64,000 nucleotides of DNA from Alphaproteobacteria bacterium (GTDB lineage Bacteria; Pseudomonadota; Alphaproteobacteria; Rhodospirillales; Casp-alpha2), in NCBI GenBank assembly GCA_024279135.1, contig JAJRRU010000003.1, positions 1 through 64,000 on the forward strand. Direction: 5' to 3'. Every line of letters starts with the position of its first letter. The stretch's first letter is position 1. A program made the position numbers and the translations under genes. Below, piece by piece: positions 24,282 to 34,148 of this stretch. A model generated the notes under the pieces. It had not been told where the DNA came from, did no database searches, and saw only the letters and a list, made by a program, of their open reading frames with translations.

Positions 24282-25118
24282 TTATAAATCGATCCCGCCG
24301 CCAATTTTCTCGATCTCAAGAATTCTCTGGTAGTCATCGGGCTGGGCCAAAACCGCACCCTTGATCAACATCTTATCGGCCAGCCGGGACAGTTCCGTAT
24401 CGGCCAGGGCGGCAAACAGCCCATCTTGCAGTTTCTTCAGCTCAGCCGTACTGATGTTCTTGCGGGTTATGAACGGTAAACCAGGCGCATTGGGTGACTG
24501 GCATAATACCCGGACACCTCGCAAGATATCAGGGCGGTATTTTTCGACCAGGGCCAGCGTCACCGCGTCGATGGCCGCACAATGTACCGACCCTTGCCGG
24601 ACGGCCTCAATGGAGCCAATGTGGGCGTTGGTCATGGTGACGTCAGTGAAAAATGACCGGCCTGGTTTTGCGCATTGTGCGATCATGGCGCGAACCACGT
24701 TGAACCCGGAGTGAGAATCCCGGGCGTTAATGGCAATAGTACTGCCTTGCAAATCATCGAAGTTTTCTGCGTCATGGTTTTCGGGCACGATAATCATGCT
24801 GCAATATTCAGCCCCATGGCATCCCGCCGCGTGGTAGATCGGAATGGCGATAACGGTGACCTTGTTGGCAAGGCTGTGTGTCAGGGGATATCCGCAGGTC
24901 TGGCTAAATAATAAAGCAGGATCGAGCCAGTGGCGTGTTATGTCTTTGGGGTCGGTCAACTGGTCTGGCACATTCGTCACACCGGTTCTGCGCATATGTT
25001 GGGCCACACCGAGCCACCACTTTGCGGAGATATCTTGTAATTCCGCCATGGTGTACATGGGCAAGGATGCAAAGCTGGGTGTGTTTGAGAAATGCAGGAT
25101 ATTGGAACCAGTGGTCAT
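24282..25118 (-). CDS. PhnD-like substrate-binding protein without transporter partners
   Basis: 278 aa of the phosphate/phosphite/phosphonate-binding (PhnD, PF12974-type) fold: the FDDLQGSTIAINARDSHSG segment, the GSIEAVRQGSVHCAAIDAVTLA segment and the PGLPFITRK segment are characteristic. No signal peptide or lipobox is visible, and no permease or ATPase gene is nearby, so it is probably not an ordinary ABC binding protein. Orphan PhnD-like domains can act as sensors. The gene is divergent from a desaturase gene. Confidence 0.8.
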   Translation of the reverse strand: MTTGSNILHFSNTPSFASLPMYTMAELQDISAKWWLGVAQHMRRTGVTNVPDQLTDPKDITRHWLDPALLFSQTCGYPLTHSLANKVTVIAIPIYHAAGCHGAEYCSMIIVPENHDAENFDDLQGSTIAINARDSHSGFNVVRAMIAQCAKPGRSFFTDVTMTNAHIGSIEAVRQGSVHCAAIDAVTLALVEKYRPDILRGVRVLCQSPNAPGLPFITRKNISTAELKKLQDGLFAALADTELSRLADKMLIKGAVLAQPDDYQRILEIEKIGGGIDL

Positions 25119-25208
25119 GTTATCTCACGTGTGGTACATGGGGTGTGGTGCATGGGTATTGTAATTATCGTATAATGATCTGACCTTGCCAATCATGGAA
25201 AATGGAAA

Positions 25209-26105
25209 ATGATGCGTATTGTGAACAATGAGTCGCTTGAACTACCGACCTGGGGACTGATTGTCACGATCTATGGATTGTGGGTGGCATTATTTTATTT
25301 TGCGCCCGTGTTGCCCTGGTGGGTGGTTTGTCCCTGGGGGGCGGTAATGGCCGCCTGGTACGGGAATTTGCAGCATGAAATCCTGCATAATCATCCGACC
25401 TCTTCAGAACTGTTTAATTCGTTATTTGCCTGGACGCCTTTTACCCTGTGGATGCCCTATCACATATACCGCGAAAGCCATCTGGAACATCACCAATCGC
25501 GGACTCTGGCCGAGCCGGGGGAGGATGCTGAATCTTATTATTTCATGCCGCAAGACTGGCAACAAATGAACGGGCTAGTTCGTTTTATCATGGTTGCCAA
25601 CAATACCCTCGCCGGTCGGATGATTTTAGGTCCGGCAATCGTTACGCTGCGATTGGTTTATGGCGAACTTGTCCGACTTAAACGTGGCGATTTCAGGTAT
25701 CTGGCGGGCTGGGTTTTACACGGTTTTCTCGTTTTCTGCCTGCTTTATGCCCTGGAGCGATATTCTGGTATGTCCTGGTGGTTTTATCTGTTTGGCATTG
25801 CTTATCCGGGGGTATCGCTTGCACTGGTTCGCTCTTTCGCCGAGCACCAGCCCTCTGTGAGTGCGGGACACAGAACCGTTATTGTTGAGGCCAACGCATT
25901 CTGGAGTTTGTTGTTCCTCAATAACAACCTGCATGTGGTTCATCATGACAACCCCGGCACATGCTGGTATTTACTGGCCGATATTTACCGCGATAATCGC
26001 TCGGATATTCTGCGAAGTAATGGTGGGTATTTATTTAACGGTTATGGCGATTTGTTCAGGCGTTTTCTGATAAAACCTAAAGACATCCCCGTTTATCCGA
26101 ATTAA
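25209..26105 (+). CDS. Membrane fatty acid desaturase/hydroxylase family protein
   Basis: 298 aa with four or more membrane helices and the three histidine boxes of the diiron family: HEILHNH (from His56), SHLEHHQ (His91, His94, His95) and LHVVHHD (His242, His245, His246). It would introduce a double bond or hydroxyl into a lipid or small hydrophobic molecule with O2. No dedicated electron donor is adjacent. Two ATGs stand in tandem at 25209 and 25212. The substrate cannot be read from sequence. Confidence 0.9.
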   Translation: MMRIVNNESLELPTWGLIVTIYGLWVALFYFAPVLPWWVVCPWGAVMAAWYGNLQHEILHNHPTSSELFNSLFAWTPFTLWMPYHIYRESHLEHHQSRTLAEPGEDAESYYFMPQDWQQMNGLVRFIMVANNTLAGRMILGPAIVTLRLVYGELVRLKRGDFRYLAGWVLHGFLVFCLLYALERYSGMSWWFYLFGIAYPGVSLALVRSFAEHQPSVSAGHRTVIVEANAFWSLLFLNNNLHVVHHDNPGTCWYLLADIYRDNRSDILRSNGGYLFNGYGDLFRRFLIKPKDIPVYPN

Positions 26106-26209
26106 GTATTTCCTATTTCCGCTCTGCACTTGCGAAAGGTACGGTGTGAGACTACTTTCGCGTTTGAGTATGAACCGGTATAATTTCAATTGATCATAGG
26201 AAAACGCAC

Positions 26210-27298
26210 ATGAGACGTGCGCCTTTTATTGCATTAGGTTTCACCCTTGCTGCTGCGCTCTGGCTTGCCTCGGGTCAGAATGGTGATCTGGCAACCAATG
26301 ATGGTGCAATCATTGATGACGCGCCCAGTGATGGTGGTCAGCCCCCCGTGCAGGCCAAATTTGTGCCCCGGGTACAGGTGATGACAAGCACGGCAAAAAC
26401 CAAAATTCGTGAAATCACCTTGTATGGCCGAACCGAAGCCGATCGTACGGTTGAAGTCAGCGCCGAAACTGCCGGTCGCATTATTTCCATGGATCTGGTC
26501 GAAGGCAAGGTGGTCCGGGCCGGTGATGTGCTTGCGCATTTATCGCAGGATGATCGAAAAGCAAGGCTGGATGATGCCCAGGCCCAGGTGAAGTATCATG
26601 AATTACTCTATGAGGCGGCTCGCAAGCTATCGCAGAAGAAATTCACCTCGGAAGTCAAACTTGCCGAAGATTATGCCGCCCTTGAAACGGCCAGGGCAGC
26701 TCTGGCGGTTACCGAACTCGATATCGCACGAACCCGGATTACCGCACCGTTCAGCGGCGTGCTGGAAAAGTTGTTGCGCGAAGTTGGTGATTATGTCCGG
26801 GTTGGTGATGTCATCGGCCATGTTGTAGATCTTAACCCGGTGGTGGTGGCCGCCGACGTCACCGAGCGTGAAATTGATCGCATCAAGATGGGCACCAAGG
26901 CATCCGTTACATTGTTATCGGGAGAACGCCGCGAAGGTAAAGTCGGGTTTATTTCGCGCCGTGCTCACAATGATACACGAACATTCCGTATCGAGGTGGA
27001 ACTGGATAATCGGGGATATACCATACCCGAAGGCATGACGGTCGAGGTCGCTATCATGACCAGCCCGGTAACGGCTCATTTTGTATCACCGGCAATCCTG
27101 ACACTGAATAATGAAGGCGATCTGGGCGTCAAGACAGTCGATGATCGTGACCGGGTTGTTTTCTACCCCGTAAAGATCGTTTCCGATACACCCAAGGGTA
27201 TCTGGATCAGTGGCCTGCCTGATCAGACCGTGTTTATTTCGGTCGGCCAGGAATTCGTCAAGGTCGGCCAGATAGTCGAATCTGTCCGTTCGCAATAG
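26210..27298 (+). CDS. RND efflux system periplasmic adaptor (membrane fusion protein)
   Basis: 362 aa. An N-terminal membrane anchor (FIALGFTLAAALWLASG) is followed by a lipoyl-like domain (VSAETAGRIISMDLVEGKVV), a helical hairpin (residues 115-180), the second lipoyl half (ITAPFSGVLEKLLREVGDYV) and a beta-barrel. It links the inner-membrane pump to an outer-membrane channel, which is not encoded here. The permease gene starts 12 bp downstream. A TATAAT at 26179-26184 may be its -10 box. Confidence 0.93.
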   Translation: MRRAPFIALGFTLAAALWLASGQNGDLATNDGAIIDDAPSDGGQPPVQAKFVPRVQVMTSTAKTKIREITLYGRTEADRTVEVSAETAGRIISMDLVEGKVVRAGDVLAHLSQDDRKARLDDAQAQVKYHELLYEAARKLSQKKFTSEVKLAEDYAALETARAALAVTELDIARTRITAPFSGVLEKLLREVGDYVRVGDVIGHVVDLNPVVVAADVTEREIDRIKMGTKASVTLLSGERREGKVGFISRRAHNDTRTFRIEVELDNRGYTIPEGMTVEVAIMTSPVTAHFVSPAILTLNNEGDLGVKTVDDRDRVVFYPVKIVSDTPKGIWISGLPDQTVFISVGQEFVKVGQIVESVRSQ

Positions 27299-27310
27299 GA
27301 AACTGACTCC

Positions 27311-30300
27311 ATGCAAGCCCTCATCGATGCAGCGATCAGTCACTCCCGGACAGTGTTATCCAGCCTGTTTCTTATATTGATTGCAGGGGCTTATGCCTAT
27401 GATTCCATTCCCAAGGAATCTGATCCGGACGTAAATATCCCGATTATCTATGTTTCCATGACCCACGAAGGCATCTCGCCGGAGGATGCCGAACGATTGC
27501 TCATCCGTCCCATGGAACAAGAACTCAGGACTATCGAGGGTATCAAGGAAATTCGTGCGGTAGGGTTTGAGGGTGGCGCCAATGTTATCCTTGAATTTGA
27601 TGCCGGCTTCGATGTGGATGAAGCCCTGAGCGATGTTCGCGAACAGGTCGATAAAGTCGAACCAGAGTTGCCCGGTGACAGTGACGATCCGGAAATCCAC
27701 GAGGTAAATTTTTCGCTTTTCCCGGTCTTGCTGGTGGCTTTATCCGGCGACGTACCCGAACGCATGTTGTTGGAGGTTGTGCAGGACCTGCGCGATGAAA
27801 TAGAAGGGATTTCGACGGTTCTGGAGGCTAATATTGCAGGCGATCGCGAGGAAATGGGTGAAATTCTGATCGACCCGGTGCTGGTTGAAAGTTACGGCTT
27901 GTCCCTCAATGATGTCATTGAGATAACCCGGCGTTCGAATAAACTGGTCGCTGCGGGCACACAAGATACCGGGGCCGGTCGATTCGCCATCAAGGTTCCC
28001 GGATTGTTTGAAACGGTCAGCGACATCACGTCCATGCCAATCTCTGCATCGGGTGACGCGGTCGTCCGGCTGGGCGATATCGCCGAAATCCGCCGCAGTT
28101 TCAAAGACCGTGAAGGCTTCGCCCGGATTGACGGTACACCCGCACTGGTGCTGGAGATTACCAAACGGACCGGCGAAAACATCATTGATACCATTGAGAG
28201 TGTTTTCAGAGTCGTCGAACAAAGCCGGGCGGGGTGGCCGGATGAACTTTCCCAGGCCGTGCATATTGATTATATGCAGGACCGTTCGAAGGATATACGC
28301 TCCATGCTGCGCGATCTGCAGAATAACGTTATCAGCGCGGTTTTGCTGGTGATGATTATCGTTGTGGCTGCCTTGGGTTTGCGGACATCCATCCTGGTCG
28401 GGGTCGCTATTCCGGGATCATTTTTGATGGCTATTTTGGTGCTCTACAGCCTGGGTGCCACCATCAATGTCGTGGTTCTGTTCAGCCTGATCCTGTCGGT
28501 CGGTATGCTGGTCGATGGTGCTATTGTGGTGACCGAGTACGCCGACCGCAAAATGATGGAGGGTGAGCCGCGCTCCAAGGCTTACGGTCTGGCGGCCAAA
28601 CGCATGTCCTGGCCGATTATCGCTTCAACGGCGACCACGCTGGCGGCATTTCTGCCACTCCTGTTCTGGCCCGGGGTTGTCGGCGAATTTATGAAATTCC
28701 TGCCCATTACACTGTTGATCATTCTGACCGCCTCATTGTTTATGGCGTTGATTTTTGTGCCGACACTGGGTTCCCATATTGGTGCCCCCAGTGATCTGAA
28801 CGGGGCCACCGCGCGCGGAGTAGCAGGGGCAGGCAAAGAACATGGTGATTTAAGCCAGGTCGCTGGTTTTACCGGTCTGTATGTCAAAATTCTCAAGGCC
28901 CTGTTGTATCCTTGGTGGCGACCCGTTCTGGTGCTGTTGCTCGCCATATCCATGCTGGTGGGCGTGCAATATGTTTACGCTACCCATGGCAAGGGCATAC
29001 AGTTTTTTCCGGAGGTGGAACCTGAGTTTGCCATGATACAGGTCCGGGCACGCGGAAACCTGTCCGTTATGGAAAAAGATAATCTGATGAAATCCGTGGG
29101 TAGTCGTATCATCGGCATGGCAGAACTGTCTTCGGTTTACAGTCGCACCGGCAAGAACAACCAAAGCGAGGAAGCCGAAGATATCATCGGTACCATCACC
29201 ATGGAATTTATCGACTGGGATAAACGGCGCAAGGCATCGCAAATTCTTGCGGATATTAAACAACGCACATCCGACATTGCCGGTATTATCATCAATGACC
29301 GCCAGCCTGCTGCCGGACCGCCAGTGGGTAAGGTTTTCCAGATCGAAGTATCATCGCGTCATCCCGAGCAATTGGATGGGGCCATCGAGCACATCCTGCA
29401 AGGGGCACAGGAGATCGGCGGGTTCATCAATCAGGAAGACTCACGGCCCTTGCCGGGGATTGAATGGGAAATCAAGGTTGACCGGGCTCAGGCCGCCAAA
29501 TTCGGGGTCGATGTTGATCTGGTCGGTCTGGCCGTGCAAATGCTCACCCGTGGTGTCAAACTGGGCGGATACCGGCCTAACTATGCCGATGAAGAAATAG
29601 ATATTAGAGCGCGATATTCGCAATCCTTCCGGACCATCGACCAGCTTGATAAAATCCGCCTGTCCACGTCTGCCGGGTTGGTTCCCATCAGCAATTTTGT
29701 CGAGCGCACGGCACATCAGAAAACCGGTACCATAAATCGAACGAACTTGCGCCGTATCATGAGTTTTAAAGCCGATGTGGAGCAGGGCGTTTTACCTGCC
29801 CTTAAAGTGGCCGCCTTTACGGAATGGCTGGCTGATAATCCCCTGCCCGATGATGTCTCGTTCCGCTTCAAGGGCGAAGACGAGGAGCAAAAGGTGGCTC
29901 AGGCATTTCTGCTTAAGGCCTTTGCCGTGGCTTTGTTTATTATGGCGATTATTCTGGTGACACAGTTTAACAGCTTTTATTCGGCCTTCCTGATCCTCTC
30001 GGCGGTGATTATGTCCACAATCGGGGTGTTCATCGGACTGTTGATCATGGAACAACCGTTCGGCATAGTCATGAGCGGTATTGGGGTCATTTCGCTGGCC
30101 GGAATTGTGGTCAATAATAACATTGTCCTGATCGATACATTCGATCGATTGTTACCCAATGAGCCCGACGTGTTGAGCGCCATCTTGCGCACAGGGGCAC
30201 AACGATTACGGCCGGTGATGTTGACCACCATCACCACTGTTCTGGGCTTAATGCCTATGATGTTGGGGCTAAGTATCGACTTTCTGACCCGCGAAGTCAG

Positions 30301-30478
30301 TCTTGGCGCGCCATCGACACAATGGTGGCAGCAATTAGCCACGGCGATTGTCTTTGGACTGGCATTTGCGACGGTCCTGACACTGGTCATGACACCGTGT
30401 TCGTTAATGTTGCGGGCAAATCTTTCACGGTGGCGCAAGGCACGACACGCGCGGCGAATTCAGGCTTCTTTGTCGTGA
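27311..30478 (+). CDS. RND-family efflux permease
   Basis: 1055 aa, the normal size for HAE1-type proton-driven pumps. Twelve membrane segments fall in the 1+5+1+5 pattern, with two large periplasmic loops. Recognisable parts are the start (SHSRTVLSSLFLILIAGAYA), the SLILSVGMLVDGAIVVTEYA segment of TM4 with its proton-relay acidic residues, and GIVVNNNIVLIDTFDRL near the end. It forms an operon with the adaptor. Substrate is not predictable. The gene end overlaps convergent pssA by 19 bp. Confidence 0.94.
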   Translation: MQALIDAAISHSRTVLSSLFLILIAGAYAYDSIPKESDPDVNIPIIYVSMTHEGISPEDAERLLIRPMEQELRTIEGIKEIRAVGFEGGANVILEFDAGFDVDEALSDVREQVDKVEPELPGDSDDPEIHEVNFSLFPVLLVALSGDVPERMLLEVVQDLRDEIEGISTVLEANIAGDREEMGEILIDPVLVESYGLSLNDVIEITRRSNKLVAAGTQDTGAGRFAIKVPGLFETVSDITSMPISASGDAVVRLGDIAEIRRSFKDREGFARIDGTPALVLEITKRTGENIIDTIESVFRVVEQSRAGWPDELSQAVHIDYMQDRSKDIRSMLRDLQNNVISAVLLVMIIVVAALGLRTSILVGVAIPGSFLMAILVLYSLGATINVVVLFSLILSVGMLVDGAIVVTEYADRKMMEGEPRSKAYGLAAKRMSWPIIASTATTLAAFLPLLFWPGVVGEFMKFLPITLLIILTASLFMALIFVPTLGSHIGAPSDLNGATARGVAGAGKEHGDLSQVAGFTGLYVKILKALLYPWWRPVLVLLLAISMLVGVQYVYATHGKGIQFFPEVEPEFAMIQVRARGNLSVMEKDNLMKSVGSRIIGMAELSSVYSRTGKNNQSEEAEDIIGTITMEFIDWDKRRKASQILADIKQRTSDIAGIIINDRQPAAGPPVGKVFQIEVSSRHPEQLDGAIEHILQGAQEIGGFINQEDSRPLPGIEWEIKVDRAQAAKFGVDVDLVGLAVQMLTRGVKLGGYRPNYADEEIDIRARYSQSFRTIDQLDKIRLSTSAGLVPISNFVERTAHQKTGTINRTNLRRIMSFKADVEQGVLPALKVAAFTEWLADNPLPDDVSFRFKGEDEEQKVAQAFLLKAFAVALFIMAIILVTQFNSFYSAFLILSAVIMSTIGVFIGLLIMEQPFGIVMSGIGVISLAGIVVNNNIVLIDTFDRLLPNEPDVLSAILRTGAQRLRPVMLTTITTVLGLMPMMLGLSIDFLTREVSLGAPSTQWWQQLATAIVFGLAFATVLTLVMTPCSLMLRANLSRWRKARHARRIQASLS

Positions 30479-31275
30479 TCGGCTGGGGGAGGGGGCTTGC
30501 TTTTCCATTGCCGTGACAATCTTGCGTGACTGCGGATGGAAAACGGAATGGTGCAAAGATAGACCCCGATGACGGTGGTCAGGGTGATCCATGGCGCACT
30601 GAATGACGCGGCACCAAGAAAAACCACAAAGACCAGTGTCGGCATAATGAGGTTTCTGGGGATTTTGGCTTTTTTGAAGGAATATGTCGGCACCCGGCTG
30701 ACCAGCAGAACCGATACCAGTATCATGAAAAATGCGACAACTTCGGGGCGTCGGACAATCTCATCGCCGATCAACAGGGACACGATCAAGGGCAGCAGCA
30801 CGATGCCAGCCGAGGCTGGTGCGGGTGTGCCGGTAAAATAATTGGCCTGCCAGACCGGGGCGTCCGGATCATCAAGCATGACATTGAAACGCGCCAGTCG
30901 CAGCCCGCAGCAGGCCGCCAGAAGCAGGGTTAATATCCAGGCAAAACGTCCGGCGTCCTGAAAAGCCCAGAGATACAGCACCATGGCCGGGGCCACACCA
31001 AAAGAAATAAAATCGGACAGGCTGTCCAGCTCTGCACCGAATTTGCTGGCGCCTTTGAGCAGTCGTGCGACCCGGCCATCCAGTGTATCGAGGATGGCCG
31101 CAGCAAGAATGGCCAGAATGGCGGCTTCCCAGTGTTCCATCAGGGCAAACCGGATAGCAGTCATACCCGAACACAATGCCAGTAAGGTCAACATGTTGGG
31201 TATCATGGTGTTAAGCGACAGGCCTTTTAATTGCCGTTTTTTACCGGATTTCGATATTTTCTGTAAGGAGTCCAC
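30460..31275 (-). CDS. pssA: CDP-diacylglycerol-serine O-phosphatidyltransferase
   Basis: 271-aa membrane enzyme. The CDP-alcohol phosphatidyltransferase signature is present as DTLDGRVARLLKGASKFGAELDSLSD split over residues 84-110 (D-G-x2-A-R-x8-G-x3-D-x3-D). It makes phosphatidylserine, which the product of psd directly upstream decarboxylates. The start is GTG at 31275, overlapping the psd stop by one base (TAGTG), so translation is coupled. About eight hydrophobic segments fit the type II PssA family. Confidence 0.94.
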   Translation of the reverse strand: MDSLQKISKSGKKRQLKGLSLNTMIPNMLTLLALCSGMTAIRFALMEHWEAAILAILAAAILDTLDGRVARLLKGASKFGAELDSLSDFISFGVAPAMVLYLWAFQDAGRFAWILTLLLAACCGLRLARFNVMLDDPDAPVWQANYFTGTPAPASAGIVLLPLIVSLLIGDEIVRRPEVVAFFMILVSVLLVSRVPTYSFKKAKIPRNLIMPTLVFVVFLGAASFSAPWITLTTVIGVYLCTIPFSIRSHARLSRQWKSKPPPPADHDKEA

Positions 31276-31961
31276 TAGCTCTTGCGGCCTTCCCGCATTT
31301 TTTCCTTGGATTTCATATCGGCTATGATGGACTCACCGGCAATCATCGACTGGCCCACCACGACCAGGGGTTTAACGCCTTTTGGCAGATAGACATCCAC
31401 ACGGCTGCCAAAACGGATCAGGCCAAAGCGCTGTCCTGCTTCCACAGGCTGGCCTTCTTCAACCTGACAGATAATACGCCGCGCAACCAGTCCGGCAATC
31501 TGGACGAAGGCGATGTCGTGGCCCGAGTCCGTTTCCAGCCGGTAGCTTTCGCGCTCATTGTGGACGCTGGCTTTGTCCAGCGATGCATTGAGAAATTTTC
31601 CCGGGCGATACGAAATGCGGCGGATAATACCGGCTATGGGAACCCGGTTTACATGAACATTGAACACATTCATGAAAACACAGACCCGGTTACGTTCTTC
31701 ATCGCCCATATCCAGTTCGGCTGGCGGAACCGCCACATCAACCAGTTGCACAACACCGTCAGCCGGTGAAATAACCAGTCCTTCACGTGTTGGTGTCACC
31801 CGTTCGGGGTCGCGGAAAAAATACACACACCACAGGGTCAGCACAACACCAACAAGGCCGAACCATGTGTCAGCCCACCACATGAGGTTTGCTGCAACGG
31901 CAAATATAGCAATAAACGGCCAGCCAGCCGGATTAATCGGGACAAGAATTGTTTTTAACAT
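31275..31961 (-). CDS. psd: Phosphatidylserine decarboxylase proenzyme
   Basis: 228 aa, the short proteobacterial form. Motifs seen are VISPADGVV near residue 63, [11 protein letters not shown] near 99, and the self-cleavage site RFGSRVD, where the serine becomes the pyruvoyl group, near 205. It makes phosphatidylethanolamine from phosphatidylserine at the inner membrane. It is the first gene of the psd-pssA pair. The N-terminal 45 residues supply two membrane segments. All catalytic elements are present. Confidence 0.95.
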   Translation of the reverse strand: MLKTILVPINPAGWPFIAIFAVAANLMWWADTWFGLVGVVLTLWCVYFFRDPERVTPTREGLVISPADGVVQLVDVAVPPAELDMGDEERNRVCVFMNVFNVHVNRVPIAGIIRRISYRPGKFLNASLDKASVHNERESYRLETDSGHDIAFVQIAGLVARRIICQVEEGQPVEAGQRFGLIRFGSRVDVYLPKGVKPLVVVGQSMIAGESIIADMKSKEKMREGRKS

Positions 31962-32198
31962 ACAAAGTCAGGCTTTCGTTGGTTTTGAGTGGACATGACA
32001 ACAGGTCACTCCGATATGGTGGATGATACCGTGCCCTGATGAGAAAACAAGGCAACTTGGTGTTTGATGCAGCAAATTGGTTGCGCATAGCCTGTTAACA
32101 TTGTTCAATTCCAAATAGTTGGGTTTTACGCATTATTAAATTATCCTAGTGTGAGGCAGCTTGAAAATATCCACAATGAGAGAACTGGGGGCGATGCC

Positions 32199-32651
32199 AT
32201 GACGAATGATAAATCTGTCGTCGCCGAACAACTCAAGGAATCTTTAAACAACGCCGGGCTACTTATTCACAAAAGTGGCACCGGACACTTGGATTTTGAG
32301 TTCAGTTTCCTCGGGTTTTATTTTGATGCGCGTGCCCAGGTCGTGGATGGCCTTACGTCGCTCGATATCATGACCTCGCTGGGGAATATGCCTTATACGG
32401 CTGAATCCATAAAGTCACGGGCAGCAATATCCAGAATTATGAATGTTTTTGCAAAAAAGACCGGTTTGAAAATTACCGTTGATAATAGTCAAAGGCTTTA
32501 TTTAGGCGGCAATGTTGCCAACAATGAGGCATTGTCACCCGGTAATCTGTTGACCATGGTGACGGTCTTGTTGTTGCAGGTGAAACCGTTTCTGGAATTG
32601 CTCGCTGATTATATCGAGCCGTCTGCTGAACAGCACCCTGAAGCGCTTTAG
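32199..32651 (+). CDS. Uncharacterised protein (about 150 aa)
   Basis: No family recognised with confidence. I chose ATG 32199 because GGGGGCG lies upstream at a good distance; a GTG at 32151 is in frame but lacks a site. The protein has an alternating beta-strand region (LDFEFSFLGFYFDARAQV), then helices, and a hydrophobic C-terminal segment (LLTMVTVLLLQVKPFLELL). No signal peptide. It faces the LysM gene tail to tail with a 4-bp overlap. It vaguely resembles small chaperone-like or YbjN-type folds, which I would not rely on. Confidence 0.6.
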   Translation: MTNDKSVVAEQLKESLNNAGLLIHKSGTGHLDFEFSFLGFYFDARAQVVDGLTSLDIMTSLGNMPYTAESIKSRAAISRIMNVFAKKTGLKITVDNSQRLYLGGNVANNEALSPGNLLTMVTVLLLQVKPFLELLADYIEPSAEQHPEAL

Positions 32652-34006
32652 TTGAGCTTTGGCAGGGTGAATATCTGGCCCGGGAAGATCATGTCCGGGT
32701 CCATGATCTGATCTCTGTTGGCCATGAATAAAACTGTATATTGCATACCTTCGCCATAGGTTTTTCGTGCAATACGCCACAGGGAATTGCCCGGTTGTAC
32801 CACATATTGAAATTCTGAGTCGAGTTTAGGTTCCACTTTATCGCGCATAAACGGCATGGTTATGCGTTCCAGAACCGAACCACGTTCATCAACCAGATCG
32901 GCTCGTAGTTTATATTGACCCGGCGTTACGCGGGTTTCGGGTTGGATGAACCATTGCCCGGCGGTCGAGGCCCGTGACGTACCGATGTAGGTGTTGTCCA
33001 GGTAGATATTGATCGTTGAGTCAGCGGTTGCCGTACCGGATAGGGAAAATTCCCCGGTTTCATTATAATCGATGGTATCGATAGACAACAGGTTGGCGCT
33101 TATCGGGCCGGGTTTCTGCAGGACTGTTGAGGGCGTGTTTGCATCTCGCGATAAGGCAACAGCAAACGGACTGTCCTGATCATCGGTATCGCGTTCCGGC
33201 ACGTTGATGACGATAAACTGATCGGATTCCAGGGCAAACCCGTTGGGCCGGGTCATGCGTAGAGACAGGTTGTGGCTGCCGGGTTGCAGGGCCCTGGTGG
33301 GAACAAACACCCATTCGCCAAATTTGTCGGCGGTAACTGATCCGAGTATCTGGTCATTCAGGAGTATCTTGACCATGGCATTTGGTTCGGCACGTCCGGC
33401 GATGACCGTATCACCTTGCGGTGTTATGCGGACAATATCAAATGACGGTTTGATCTCGATTTTCGGAGCTTCCTGACTTTGTGTGCCCTGGCTCAGGGCG
33501 GCCAGATCAGATGCGCTTTGACTGGTTGTGCTTTGAGCTGATGCCGCTTGGCCTGGAGTGGCCGAGAGGGATGCGCTTTGGTTTGATGCGCTTTGGTTTG
33601 ATGTGTTTTGGGCTGTTGCGGCAGCCGATTGTGAGCCGGACGATGCCAGATCGGACGCGGTGGTCTGGTCTGCCGCCGATTGTTGTGTACTCGTCATATT
33701 GCCGGTTGTTGCGTCTGCTGATTTTGGGGCCGTTGGAGCCGTTGGAGCCGTTGGGATCGTTGAAGCCATTGTATCCTGGGGGGGTGTTGCAGCGGATTCT
33801 GGGGCTGTTTCTGGGGCTGTTTCTGGGGCTGTTTCCGGGGCTGTTTCTGGGACGGATTTTGAGGTGGTTTGCTGCTCACTCAGTTGCTGGGTGCGCGCAA
33901 TGATAACGTCATCATCAACCAACATGAAATTCAGGGCGATTGAACCGCCGACTAAAATGCCACCTACGATGGCCAGAACAAATGGATTTTTTATCATGTG
34001 TATCAT
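32648..34006 (-). CDS. LysM-domain envelope protein with low-complexity repeats
   Basis: About 452 aa. The N-terminal anchor (NPFVLAIVGGILVGGSIALNF) is followed by a long Ala/Pro/Ser/Thr/Gln-rich region with short tandem repeats (PETA repeated, TAP repeated, NQSAS repeated), then two beta-sandwich, bacterial Ig-like modules. The C-terminal LysM motif (YVVQPGNSLWRIARKTYG to FPGQIFTLP) binds peptidoglycan. I chose the ATG at 34006, just before the membrane segment; longer starts lack support. It probably tethers the inner membrane to the wall, though no catalytic domain is visible. Confidence 0.85.
   Translation of the reverse strand: MIHMIKNPFVLAIVGGILVGGSIALNFMLVDDDVIIARTQQLSEQQTTSKSVPETAPETAPETAPETAPESAATPPQDTMASTIPTAPTAPTAPKSADATTGNMTSTQQSAADQTTASDLASSGSQSAAATAQNTSNQSASNQSASLSATPGQAASAQSTTSQSASDLAALSQGTQSQEAPKIEIKPSFDIVRITPQGDTVIAGRAEPNAMVKILLNDQILGSVTADKFGEWVFVPTRALQPGSHNLSLRMTRPNGFALESDQFIVINVPERDTDDQDSPFAVALSRDANTPSTVLQKPGPISANLLSIDTIDYNETGEFSLSGTATADSTINIYLDNTYIGTSRASTAGQWFIQPETRVTPGQYKLRADLVDERGSVLERITMPFMRDKVEPKLDSEFQYVVQPGNSLWRIARKTYGEGMQYTVLFMANRDQIMDPDMIFPGQIFTLPKLN
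33801..33848 (-). repeat. Four 12-bp tandem repeats coding for PETA units
   Basis: The unit GGGGCTGTTTCT (plus strand) occurs four times with one base changed in the third copy. It lies in the LysM gene. The same gene has GCCGTTGGA repeats near 33729-33755 and a 15-bp GATGCGCTTTGGTTT repeat near 33571-33610. Confidence 0.85.
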
Positions 34007-34148
34007 ATACGACCCGTTTCGTATGCCTGCCTGATGGTAGTTTTTTCTGTTATTTATTGATGACTGGACGCCATGAGGCAAGGGCGGTTGTCAGGGGCCT
34101 CTGTAAAGTCGATGGTTTAAAAGAGCGGCTAAAAAATAAATCAATGTC

